Assembly (NCBI GenBank): GCA_023429375.1
Contig: JAEYVY010000005.1
Location: 62,001 to 126,000 of the forward strand
DNA length: 64,000 bases
Direction: 5' to 3'
Source of the DNA: Bacteroidota bacterium
GTDB lineage: Bacteria > Bacteroidota > Bacteroidia > Bacteroidales > Tannerellaceae
Part shown: piece by piece, positions 45,896 to 54,602 of the stretch
Layout of the letters: each line of letters begins with the position of its first letter
Numbering within the stretch: the first letter of the stretch is position 1
Notes under the pieces: generated by a model
Told to the model about the DNA's origin: nothing
What the model saw: only the letters and a program-made list of their open reading frames with translations
Databases searched by the model: none
Program-made: the position numbers and the translations under genes

Positions 45896-47647
45896 CTAAA
45901 TTTGTTTGCAATAATAATAAAACCAATAAGAATTGCCATACTTCTGATGCATCGTTAAATATCCATTCGCTTTTGAGGCTTCCTTCACGAAGTCTTGACG
46001 AAAAGCATCATATTTCTTACGGTAAGTCTCATCCATCACGAATCTATCAGAAATAACTCCTTCCTGATCGAATGTAATAATCGCCAAGGCCTCCTGAATA
46101 TGAACCGGCACGTCTTTACCGTCGAGATAGACAGGAGTCTCTTCAAGCAATTGGTTGAGTTTCGTTACATCTTTCGAGAGCAAATAAGAAGAAGCCAAAT
46201 ATTCAAATGCTATTTCGTTAAATGGCTCTTCGTTCAAATGGTTCTTCCACAATGTCTCCGTATCTAATTCACTTAAAAGTTGTTTTGAAGGATTTTTTGT
46301 CCATAATACTTTGGAAGCTTTTTCATTATTCAGAATCGTCTCCATCTTTTCATTTGCCCAAGAAGCATACAGAGGCATTTCTTTCAACATGGACAGATAC
46401 TTCTTTACTACGCTCCAATCTCCTTTCAACATATTCAGTTCTATGAGTCGCATCATAATGCGCGGACTTCCACCTCGCTTAGCCAGCGTAAGAGCTTCCA
46501 TGGCATAACTTTCCGAAACACTGATATCGCCAATATAAAAATGAATATCACTCAACAGGGCACTCATATAATACGTACCATTCCATGGGCTAATTAAACT
46601 TTGAGGACCTTTCTGATCATACCAAAACATACGATCAAGTAACTCTCCTTTTTGTGCAAGAGCCATATTCAAGAAGTTCAACTCCAATGCGCTATGTTTA
46701 GGTTGACTGGCAATAAGTTGTTCAATTCCAGACCAATCGTTCTGTTTCTTCAAATAGGCTAAATGACCATACAATCGGTACTGCTTATTAAATGAATCCG
46801 GATGGCTCATTACGAAATAACCCGCAAAGGAAAGACAGAAGATAGCTGTTAAAGTCCAGTTCAGTACATTTCGTTTTGATGATAAGCTTCCAATCAATTT
46901 GCATACCAACAACAATAGAACAGAAAGTATACCGATACGAATCCAAGCGTAATAGATGAATGATTCCGGCAAGAGTTGGCTTTCCTGATAACGAAGTGAA
47001 TAAACACCATCGGTCAACGGCAAGTACACAGCAAGTCGAACACCCCAATAAGCAAGAATAAGAGCAAGGACAAGAGCGATTAAAGAGTAAAATCTAAATT
47101 CTTTTTTGGCTAAAAAAGCCCATACTATAAATAAGGCAGAAAATAAAACAACCAATTGTCCGGTCAGGAAATAGAAGACGGGAATCACCCCAATCCAAAT
47201 AAAATATCTTTTTGTAGAATTTACCCATTTAAACGAATAATATAGAAAAACTAATAGTACTAGCAAACCAATAGCACAATCCAATACTAAACCAGGATTT
47301 AATTGAATAATAAGCAAAGCAAAAGGCGGCACAATAGATAAGAGCAGATTATACTTCTGTGGATAGATTTGTTGAAGGATTAAGAAGAAGACGTAACCAA
47401 TCAAATAATAAATGATTGCAAGAATTAAAACGGCAATACTATAAAATAAATAGAACTGGGTAAGAAATTGTCCGGCAACAGTACAAAACCCACCGGGTGT
47501 TAACAATAAATCTTCGATTAGATAATTCTTGAACAGAAATAGCTGCATCTCTTCCTGCTGGGAAAAGACAAAAGGATAAAAGAAATAGATAAAAACAAAT
47601 AAGCCGGTAAAGACCAATATTTTACATATCAGTGCAATTATTTTCAT
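45896..47647 (-). CDS. Polytopic membrane protein with periplasmic helical-repeat domain (DUF6057-like)
   Basis: A 583-aa protein with about 8-9 hydrophobic segments in the first 285 residues and a soluble C-terminal half (about 290-583) rich in helix pairs of TPR flavour (SALELNFLNMALAQKGELLD, SESYAMEALTLAKRGG, RLIELNMLKGDWSVVKKYLSMLKE). It resembles Bacteroidales proteins classed as DUF6057, which sit between SusD and a TolB-like gene. The topology recalls O-antigen-ligase- or glycosyltransferase-like membrane proteins, but I see no catalytic motif. It forms one unit with the CXXCH propeller gene (1-nt gap). Confidence 0.72.
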   Translation of the reverse strand: MKIIALICKILVFTGLFVFIYFFYPFVFSQQEEMQLFLFKNYLIEDLLLTPGGFCTVAGQFLTQFYLFYSIAVLILAIIYYLIGYVFFLILQQIYPQKYNLLLSIVPPFALLIIQLNPGLVLDCAIGLLVLLVFLYYSFKWVNSTKRYFIWIGVIPVFYFLTGQLVVLFSALFIVWAFLAKKEFRFYSLIALVLALILAYWGVRLAVYLPLTDGVYSLRYQESQLLPESFIYYAWIRIGILSVLLLLVCKLIGSLSSKRNVLNWTLTAIFCLSFAGYFVMSHPDSFNKQYRLYGHLAYLKKQNDWSGIEQLIASQPKHSALELNFLNMALAQKGELLDRMFWYDQKGPQSLISPWNGTYYMSALLSDIHFYIGDISVSESYAMEALTLAKRGGSPRIMMRLIELNMLKGDWSVVKKYLSMLKEMPLYASWANEKMETILNNEKASKVLWTKNPSKQLLSELDTETLWKNHLNEEPFNEIAFEYLASSYLLSKDVTKLNQLLEETPVYLDGKDVPVHIQEALAIITFDQEGVISDRFVMDETYRKKYDAFRQDFVKEASKANGYLTMHQKYGNSYWFYYYCKQI

Positions 47648-47672
47648 AACCTATTGATTTAAAGAAAAAGAG

Positions 47673-47699
47673 GAGTAATGGCAGAAAACGCCATTACTC
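47673..47699 (-). terminator. Stem-loop between susD and the membrane-protein gene
   Basis: A perfect 10-bp stem, GAGTAATGGC with GCCATTACTC, around a 7-nt loop. On the minus strand it is followed by CTCTTTTTCTTT. It is placed in the 77 nt between susD and the next gene of the locus and probably lowers downstream transcription. Confidence 0.7.
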
Positions 47700-47724
47700 G
47701 CTCTTCAAAAAATGTATTTAAATC

Positions 47725-49443
47725 TTACTTTTTACCACCGTAACCAGGGTTTTGTTCAAGCAGATTATTAGCACCAATCAAGCTGTAGTGAATTGGGAAG
47801 CGATTTAAATTAGGATTATTAGTCGCTTTGTGATCCCACCAATCTTCAGTTACATAAGCATCCCAACGAACCAAGTCAGTACGTCTACGACCTTCAGCAA
47901 GGAATTCCATTTGCCATTCGTCCAACATACGATATTTGTCCAAGTTTGCAGCTGTTACAGGGCTTGGATCTACACCATCAGCGAAGTAACGTTTACGTAC
48001 GGTATTGATTAACTCAGCAGCACCTGCTTTGTCACCTGCACGCATTTTGCATTCAGCTAACATATAATAAACTTCAGCTAAACGGATAACAGGAACGTCC
48101 GGATCAAATTTACGGTTCTTTTCATCTTGATTAGGACGTGGACTGCGTTTAGTAACACGTACACAAGAGTTTTCTTCAGCCGTACCAATTGTTGAAGGAA
48201 GATCAGCTACAGTAGCATAATCTTTACCAACCTTAGCAAAGTAAGCAACCTGATCTACAATTGTAAGCACTTCACCTTTGTATTCACGGCTACCAGTACA
48301 AGTCCATTCCGGATTCAATGGGTTAACCAACTCTCCTACGATGAACATACCTCTGTATTTACCTGCACCTTCGTAAACATAAGGTTGTTTACGAACATCC
48401 TTTTCATGGAATTTAGCGTAAGCACCACCTAATTTGTAAGGATATCTCTTACCAGTCGGATCAAGACTAGGAATAAGGCCGATACCATTATTAGAACCAG
48501 AACCTTCAAGACCACCTAAATAGTTCTTGTAGTTATAAGGAACCATATAACTCCAATACATACCATCAGTTTCCAATTTTGCATTTGCACTTGGTACTGA
48601 CCAGATTATTTCCGGACAAGTTTCATTGTCAAAACCGAAGATATTAGTCCAATCTGTATCTAAAGCATACTTACCGTATTTACCATCGATGATATCTTGG
48701 CAGATAGCAGCAGCTTCCGTATACATTTCTTTACCGATATACGATTTTGCATTAAAATACAATCTAGCTTTTAACACAGCACCTGCAGCACGATTAATAC
48801 TACCATTTTCCAGGCCACCTAAAGTTTCTTTCAATGGCAAGTTTGGAATAGCAATATCCAATAAAGAGTCAATAAAGTTGAATGTTTCCAAATCGGTTGA
48901 ACGTCCTTTCACATCACTCTTAGTAGTTGTATACAATGGAACACCACCAAAGAAATCAAGACCATCCAAGTAGAAAGAAGCTACCAATGCTCTTTGTTGG
49001 TTCAACATTGATTCGCGCGTTCCTTCAGGGAAACCTAATGCATCATAGTTTACATTTTCCAAATCTTCCAAAGCATCCCATGAAAGAGCCACACCCATAG
49101 CGAAGTTTGTCCAACCTGTAGACACCCAAGCCATATCTTCTGTATATTCATGATGATGGAATTTTTGGAATTGTGCACCATCATACCAGTCACTACCACG
49201 TGTAGGCAAACAGAATTCGTCAGTTCCTATTTCTTGTAACATCCAGCGTGGAGCATCTTGACCCAAATACCATCTCCAGTGTGTGAAAGGACGATTAAAG
49301 CGTTCCCATACAGCCTCTTGTGACGTATAAAATGTTTCCGGAACAACTTGAGAATAGAAAGAAGGTTCTACTTCACAAGATGTTATCGTCGCCATAAGAG
49401 CGACAGCCGGCAAGAATGATTTGATTATATTCTTTATTTTCAT
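47725..49443 (-). CDS. SusD/RagB family nutrient-binding lipoprotein
   Basis: Surface glycan-binding partner of the adjacent SusC-type transporter, 572 aa. Signal peptide and lipobox TSCEVEP (Cys near residue 23). RagB/SusD helical features are present: RALVASFYLDGLDFFGGVPLYT, RAAGAVLKARLYFNAKSYIG, VIRLAEVYYMLAECKMRAGDKAGAAELINTVR and the C-terminal EWQMEFLAEGRRRTDLVRWD. It follows susC by 13 nt. Ligand not predictable. Confidence 0.95.
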   Translation of the reverse strand: MKIKNIIKSFLPAVALMATITSCEVEPSFYSQVVPETFYTSQEAVWERFNRPFTHWRWYLGQDAPRWMLQEIGTDEFCLPTRGSDWYDGAQFQKFHHHEYTEDMAWVSTGWTNFAMGVALSWDALEDLENVNYDALGFPEGTRESMLNQQRALVASFYLDGLDFFGGVPLYTTTKSDVKGRSTDLETFNFIDSLLDIAIPNLPLKETLGGLENGSINRAAGAVLKARLYFNAKSYIGKEMYTEAAAICQDIIDGKYGKYALDTDWTNIFGFDNETCPEIIWSVPSANAKLETDGMYWSYMVPYNYKNYLGGLEGSGSNNGIGLIPSLDPTGKRYPYKLGGAYAKFHEKDVRKQPYVYEGAGKYRGMFIVGELVNPLNPEWTCTGSREYKGEVLTIVDQVAYFAKVGKDYATVADLPSTIGTAEENSCVRVTKRSPRPNQDEKNRKFDPDVPVIRLAEVYYMLAECKMRAGDKAGAAELINTVRKRYFADGVDPSPVTAANLDKYRMLDEWQMEFLAEGRRRTDLVRWDAYVTEDWWDHKATNNPNLNRFPIHYSLIGANNLLEQNPGYGGKK

Positions 49444-49456
49444 AATTTAAATCAGA

Positions 49457-52400
49457 TTAGAAGTTAAATTGAAGACCTAATGTATATGTTCTTACAACTG
49501 GATAAAAGTCACTCCAGAATCTTTCTGTACCATTGTCCCATCCAGTAATATTTACTTCAGGATTCATACCGCTATAGCCAGTAAATGTATAAACGTTACC
49601 AACTGTAGCATAGAAACGTATACGATCAACAAATTTGGTGTATTGTTTCAATGGTAGTGTATATCCTAAAGTAATCGCATCGATTTTCAAGAATGTACCA
49701 TCTTCCAAATAGTAGTCACAAATTTGTTTTTCACCCTTGATATGGTTGAACTTAGTATAAGCAGTTTTCAACACATTTGTGTTACCTTGATTTTGGATTC
49801 CATAATACATATTGATTGTATTGTATACATCAAAATCAATCCAACTTCTCAAATTGATACCTAGATCCCAATCTTTATAGCGTAGCGTATGGCTCCAACC
49901 TACAATTAATTCAGGGTTATAGTTACCCATATATTGTTTGTCTTTTTCAGTTTTCTTTGCAGCAGGGATTACTTCGCCATCTTTGTTATAAAGCAAGAAG
50001 CTTCCGTTATCATCAAATCCTGCAAATTTCCACAAGTAGAATGAACCGATAGTAGAGCCCTCTTCCATACGTGCGGCATCACCTGGAGATCCAGGAGCTA
50101 CGAAACCATTACCATTGTAATAGGTATTATTACCCCATAAAGTCAAGATCTTTCCTGAGTTGTGTGACAGGTTCATGTTTGAAGTCCAAGTAAAATCTTT
50201 CGTGCGGATAATATCTCCACCAACTTCAAATTCCCAACCTTTGTTTTCCATACTACCGATATTTTGCCATTGTGTACCTTGAGTATAAGGAGGTTGTGGA
50301 ACCTTAACACTATAGATCAGGTTATCGATTTTACGGCGATAGATATCAAACTTACCATACAGACGGTTATTGAACAATGAATAGTCCAAACCTAAGTCCC
50401 ATTCTTTCTTTTCTTCCCAACCTAAATTATCGTTTATGTTTTGAGTTTTACCATATGAATATTCCCAAGTTCCGTTTGGCAACATCCAGTAAGTATCTGA
50501 ACCCAACATATTTGCAGAGTATGATGCACTAAAGTCGTTATTACCGGTTACACCATAACCTAAACGAACTTTCAAGTCATTTACCCATTCAACATCTTTC
50601 ATAAACGCTTCATTCGAAATACGCCATCCGGCATTTGCAGACCAGAAGTTTGCCCAACGGTTATCTTTTGCAAACTTAGAAGATCCTTCATGACGAAGAG
50701 ACGCAGAAAGCATATACTTATCTTGATATGAATAGTTAATACGACCAAAGACAGAGAATAAGCGTTCAGTGATGTTCTTTCCTGAACTCATTTCTGCTTT
50801 ACCATCGCTCAGATAACCTCCTTTACCTATATCCCAATAGCGGATACCATCTACTGCGAAGTTATAGTTTCTCATATTGAAGCTTTCTCCGTTTGTTTCA
50901 AAATAAGAATAACCTGCAGTAGCATTCAAGCTGTGACCACCATTCAATTCTTTAATATATGAGAAATAACCTTCAGATGTCAAGTTTTCAGTTTTGCTGA
51001 ATCCCAGATAAGCATTTCCCTTACGTGAGTTTTCCAACTCATCTCTGTGATTTCTTGAGTTATAGGTATGTAATTCCCATTGACGGTTTTCATAACCAAT
51101 AACTTGTTGGAAGCTTAATCCTGGGATTGGTTTGATATTCAATTTGAAGTTTACTTCCGGTTTGAACCATTTGTCCAATCCTTCGTATTCACCTAACATT
51201 GCATCAGCAACCACGTTGTAATCCAATGATTCGTTAGTCCAAACATTATAACCTGTTGGGCTATTTGGATCGTAAGGAGAACGAGTTGGGTTGTTACGTA
51301 ATGCTTGTTGGAAGTTAGGATAACGATTTTCACGAGCAGCTTGACGATAGTCAACACTTGGACGAATTTCCAACCAATCTTCAAACAATTTGAATGAAGC
51401 ATTGATTCTACCACCATAGTCTTGACGACCATCTTTCAACGCGATACCTTCATTTTCTTCATAGAAGAAAGAAGTATAAACCTGTGCTTTTTCAGTACCC
51501 ATGTCCAAAGCCACGTGGTGTTTCTGTGAGAAGTTATCATGGTTGATCAATTCATCCCACCAGTTTACGTCTGAACCGTAATTTTTACTGATATTATGCT
51601 CAACAAATTCGCTTGCTGAAAGCATTTCAGGTGCATTGTAGTTTTGCTTCTTAGAGAATTCAGTTGAATAGGTCAAGTTAACCTTGCCATTTGTATTTGA
51701 ACCGCTCTTTGTTGTAATCAAGATAACGCCAGATGCAGCACGTGTACCATAGATAGCACCTGCAGAAGCATCTTTCAATACGTCGATAGACTTGATATCT
51801 TCTTGAGTCAACGAACGGATATCACCACCAGGGAAACCATCGATTACGATCAGAGGTGATCTACCTGCATTTACAGAAGTCATACCACGCAACTGAATAG
51901 TTGTACCTGAGTTAGCAGTTCCTAAGTTGTTCATGATAAGACCACCGATTTTTCCTTGAAGTGCAGAAGTCACATCAGCTCCTCTTACACCGACCATCAT
52001 ATCTTCAGCTTTCAATGAAGTAATAGCACTAGTTACTTGCTTTTTGTCCAATGAACCATAACCGATTACAACAACTTCAGCTAAAGCTTTAGTGTCTTCA
52101 ACTAATTTTACATTAACAACGCTTTTATTAGCTACATTAATTTCTTGTGTAATATAGCCGATGTAGCTGACAATTAAAGTTGCATTTTTAGCTACACCTG
52201 TCAATGTAAATTGTCCATCCATATCGGAAATAGCACCATTTGTAGTTCCTTTAACAACTACATTGGCACCGATAATTGGTTCACCGTTTTCGTCGGTAAT
52301 AATACCTGAAACGCGGTCATTTTGTTGCTGTGCAGCAGTTGAAGCATGCACCTTTTCTGTTCCCAATACGATTTTTTTATTCACTACAGTGTAAGAAATA

Positions 52401-52729
52401 CCTGTATTTTCGAACAACTGATTTAGAACATCAAAAATATTCTTGTTTTCAACATTAACTGATGTCTTCCAATTGATATTAACCACCTTTGTGTCGTAAA
52501 CAAAACTATAATCAGTCTGTTGTTCTAGTACATCTAAGATAGAAGCAACATTGTTATTGTTCACACTAAGAGTTATCAGCGAGTTCTGCTTATCATAAGT
52601 ACTAGTAGCTAAGGCTACGTGAATATTCAGGAAGAAAAATAACATTAAAAGCCCTATCGCTGATAAATGTTTTTTACCAAAGAACTTTTTATTGCTCTTC
52701 CCTGATTTTAAGGTTATGTTTTTCTGCAT
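49457..52729 (-). CDS. SusC/RagA TonB-dependent transporter with N-terminal STN signalling domain
   Basis: Outer-membrane importer of 1090 aa for oligosaccharides captured by SusD. After the signal peptide (about 1-42) comes an STN domain (about 48-122: SLITLSVNNNNVASILDVLE), which contacts the FecR anti-sigma factor; then a CarboxypepD_reg-like domain (VSGIITDENGEPIIGANVVVKG); then the plug with the SusC motif QLRGMTSVNAGRSPLIVIDG and SAGAIYGTRAASGVILITTK; and the 22-strand barrel ending YTLGLQFNF. The STN domain fits control by the neighbouring ECF sigma/FecR pair rather than by a hybrid two-component system. Confidence 0.96.
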   Translation of the reverse strand: MQKNITLKSGKSNKKFFGKKHLSAIGLLMLFFFLNIHVALATSTYDKQNSLITLSVNNNNVASILDVLEQQTDYSFVYDTKVVNINWKTSVNVENKNIFDVLNQLFENTGISYTVVNKKIVLGTEKVHASTAAQQQNDRVSGIITDENGEPIIGANVVVKGTTNGAISDMDGQFTLTGVAKNATLIVSYIGYITQEINVANKSVVNVKLVEDTKALAEVVVIGYGSLDKKQVTSAITSLKAEDMMVGVRGADVTSALQGKIGGLIMNNLGTANSGTTIQLRGMTSVNAGRSPLIVIDGFPGGDIRSLTQEDIKSIDVLKDASAGAIYGTRAASGVILITTKSGSNTNGKVNLTYSTEFSKKQNYNAPEMLSASEFVEHNISKNYGSDVNWWDELINHDNFSQKHHVALDMGTEKAQVYTSFFYEENEGIALKDGRQDYGGRINASFKLFEDWLEIRPSVDYRQAARENRYPNFQQALRNNPTRSPYDPNSPTGYNVWTNESLDYNVVADAMLGEYEGLDKWFKPEVNFKLNIKPIPGLSFQQVIGYENRQWELHTYNSRNHRDELENSRKGNAYLGFSKTENLTSEGYFSYIKELNGGHSLNATAGYSYFETNGESFNMRNYNFAVDGIRYWDIGKGGYLSDGKAEMSSGKNITERLFSVFGRINYSYQDKYMLSASLRHEGSSKFAKDNRWANFWSANAGWRISNEAFMKDVEWVNDLKVRLGYGVTGNNDFSASYSANMLGSDTYWMLPNGTWEYSYGKTQNINDNLGWEEKKEWDLGLDYSLFNNRLYGKFDIYRRKIDNLIYSVKVPQPPYTQGTQWQNIGSMENKGWEFEVGGDIIRTKDFTWTSNMNLSHNSGKILTLWGNNTYYNGNGFVAPGSPGDAARMEEGSTIGSFYLWKFAGFDDNGSFLLYNKDGEVIPAAKKTEKDKQYMGNYNPELIVGWSHTLRYKDWDLGINLRSWIDFDVYNTINMYYGIQNQGNTNVLKTAYTKFNHIKGEKQICDYYLEDGTFLKIDAITLGYTLPLKQYTKFVDRIRFYATVGNVYTFTGYSGMNPEVNITGWDNGTERFWSDFYPVVRTYTLGLQFNF

Positions 52730-52868
52730 ATTTTAAATTACTAGTTTAATTAGTTAGTTCATATTTAGGCAATTTTGGCCACAAACATTTGTACGTCATT
52801 TACACGCGTACTTTGTAAAATAGAATCCGTATTTTCACATAGGGCAGTTGTGTTTTAAATGGTTAATA

Positions 52869-53900
52869 TTATTTAGTTAATTCAATGATCATCTTATCTA
52901 ATCTGTCTCCACTAATGCTTGTTTCATGAATACTATATTTTATGCCTGAAGCAACCTGCAAATACTCCATAATCTGCAACAACTGCTCCGACTCAAATTT
53001 TCCGGTTAGCAAAGACTGCAGTACCTTCGGATTCTTTACCTCAAAAGAAACATTGTAGTGTCTGCTCAATTTCTTTAAGACCTCTTCCATCGGATGGTTT
53101 TTGAAGTACATCTTACCCTCTCTCCAACCTATTTCATAGATTGGATCGACCCATTGAAGAGTTAGTTTTCCTTTTTCAAAAGTTGCTTTTTGATTAGGTT
53201 TAAGTTGGTATTGTTTATTGTGTATTGTATTATCATCTATTATGAGGTTTACAGAACCCTCCACTAGAGTTGTTTCTATTTTCTGATCTTCTGAATAAGC
53301 GTTAACATTAAATTGAGTTCCTATTACTTTAACAGATAAGTTATTATCTGTTTCAACAAAAAAAGGTTGGTGTTTATTCTCTGTTACTTCAAAATATCCT
53401 TCACCTTCTAAAAACACCTTACGCTTACCATCTGTAAATCTGGCAGGGTACTTCAGACAACTACTTGCGTTAATCCATACTTTCGTACTGTCTGGCAAAA
53501 CCACTGAAGTAATTACCCCCGGATTTGTTTTCACTTCAATATATTGGTCAGCAATAACTTTACTCGAACGATAGAGATAGTAAGAAAACAATAGAACAGG
53601 GAGAAGTAGGATAGCTGCAATTCTTTGAATCCAATTCAGATAAAATTGAAGGAAATTCTTTCTCTTTTCTTTTCCTTCTTTTACCTTGATAGTAGCTTTT
53701 AAGGCAGAAAGAGCCCGCGATGTATCGGTGGTTTTATGGATTTGCACTTTTCTAGAGGCTTCCCATAAAAAATAGCATTCCTCCATAAATCGCATATATT
53801 CAGCAGATTCTGCGATCCACGAGTTCACACGCTCTCTCTTACTATCTGTGGTAGTACCCGAGAGATAGCGCACAATCAGCTCTTCAGAAAACCCCTCCAT
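52869..53900 (-). CDS. FecR family anti-sigma factor
   Basis: Inner-membrane regulator of 343 aa. N-terminal cytoplasmic part (1-85) to bind sigma, one transmembrane helix (about 90-111, IQRIAAILLLPVLLFSYYLY), then the FecR domain (about 120-215, TNPGVITSVVLPDSTKVWINASS, FLEGEGYFEVTENKHQPFFV) and a C-terminal DUF4974-type domain (FKNHPMEEVLKKLSRHYNVSFEV), the pattern of Bacteroidota FecR proteins. It is divergent from the sigma gene and upstream of susC on the same strand. Confidence 0.94.
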   Translation of the reverse strand: MEGFSEELIVRYLSGTTTDSKRERVNSWIAESAEYMRFMEECYFLWEASRKVQIHKTTDTSRALSALKATIKVKEGKEKRKNFLQFYLNWIQRIAAILLLPVLLFSYYLYRSSKVIADQYIEVKTNPGVITSVVLPDSTKVWINASSCLKYPARFTDGKRKVFLEGEGYFEVTENKHQPFFVETDNNLSVKVIGTQFNVNAYSEDQKIETTLVEGSVNLIIDDNTIHNKQYQLKPNQKATFEKGKLTLQWVDPIYEIGWREGKMYFKNHPMEEVLKKLSRHYNVSFEVKNPKVLQSLLTGKFESEQLLQIMEYLQVASGIKYSIHETSISGDRLDKMIIELTK

Positions 53901-53999
53901 CTATTTTCGTTTATTATATATACAGTTCATGAAATAAACATACTAAAGAAAAACGACATTATTTTCAATTTCTATATACGAAAATCATGTTATTATTCC

Positions 54000-54007
54000 T
54001 AAGTTTG
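54000..54007 (+). promoter_or_regulatory. -7 box for the ECF sigma gene
   Basis: TAAGTTTG fits TAnnTTTG, 20 nt upstream of the sigma-factor ATG. No clear -33 TTG. Confidence 0.45.
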
Positions 54008-54026
54008 CTCTGTAATTGACTGTTAA

Positions 54027-54602
54027 ATGGAAATATTAGATTTGCACAATAATCAAGAAATACAAATCCTCTTAAAATCAGGAGATGAGTCTGTTTTTGA
54101 TGCAGTGTACACTTTTTATTTCAGTCGTCTTTGTGCTTTTGGCTCTCAATATATTGAACTAAGTGAATGCGAAGAAATTGTTCAAGAGGTCATGTTGTGG
54201 CTCTGGGAAAACAGGCAAGCGCTTGTGCCAGAACTATCCTTAAAATCATTACTATTTACCATGGTCAAAAATAAATGTTTGAACCGCCTTGAACATACTA
54301 TTGTAAAACAGAAAGTACATGAGAAATTAATCGAAAAATTTAAGGAGCAGTTTGAAGATCCGGACTTTTATATATTCAACGAATTGCAGGAATTATTAAA
54401 TAAAGCTATCGAAAAATTACCTAAGGAATACAGGAAAGCTTTCGAAATGAATCGTTTCGAAAATATGACTTATAATGAAATAGCAGAGATAAGCGGTGTT
54501 TCTTCTAAAACTATTGCTTACCGTATTTCGCAGGCTTTGAAAATATTACGTACAGAGTTAAAAGATTACATTCCTTTATTAACCGGCATCCTGTTTACAT
54601 AA
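54027..54602 (+). CDS. ECF-family RNA polymerase sigma factor
   Basis: A 191-aa sigma-70 family protein with region 2 (about 25-90: DAVYTFYFSRLCAFGSQYIE, CEEIVQEVMLWLWENRQAL) and region 4 (about 130-185: LPKEYRKAFEMNRFENMTYNEIAEISGVSSKTIAYRISQALKIL), typical of the Bacteroidota RpoE-like ECF set paired with FecR and SusC. It is predicted to activate the susC operon when SusC senses its glycan. It is transcribed away from fecR with 126 nt between them, and its stop codon directly abuts the convergent priA stop. Confidence 0.94.
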   Translation: MEILDLHNNQEIQILLKSGDESVFDAVYTFYFSRLCAFGSQYIELSECEEIVQEVMLWLWENRQALVPELSLKSLLFTMVKNKCLNRLEHTIVKQKVHEKLIEKFKEQFEDPDFYIFNELQELLNKAIEKLPKEYRKAFEMNRFENMTYNEIAEISGVSSKTIAYRISQALKILRTELKDYIPLLTGILFT

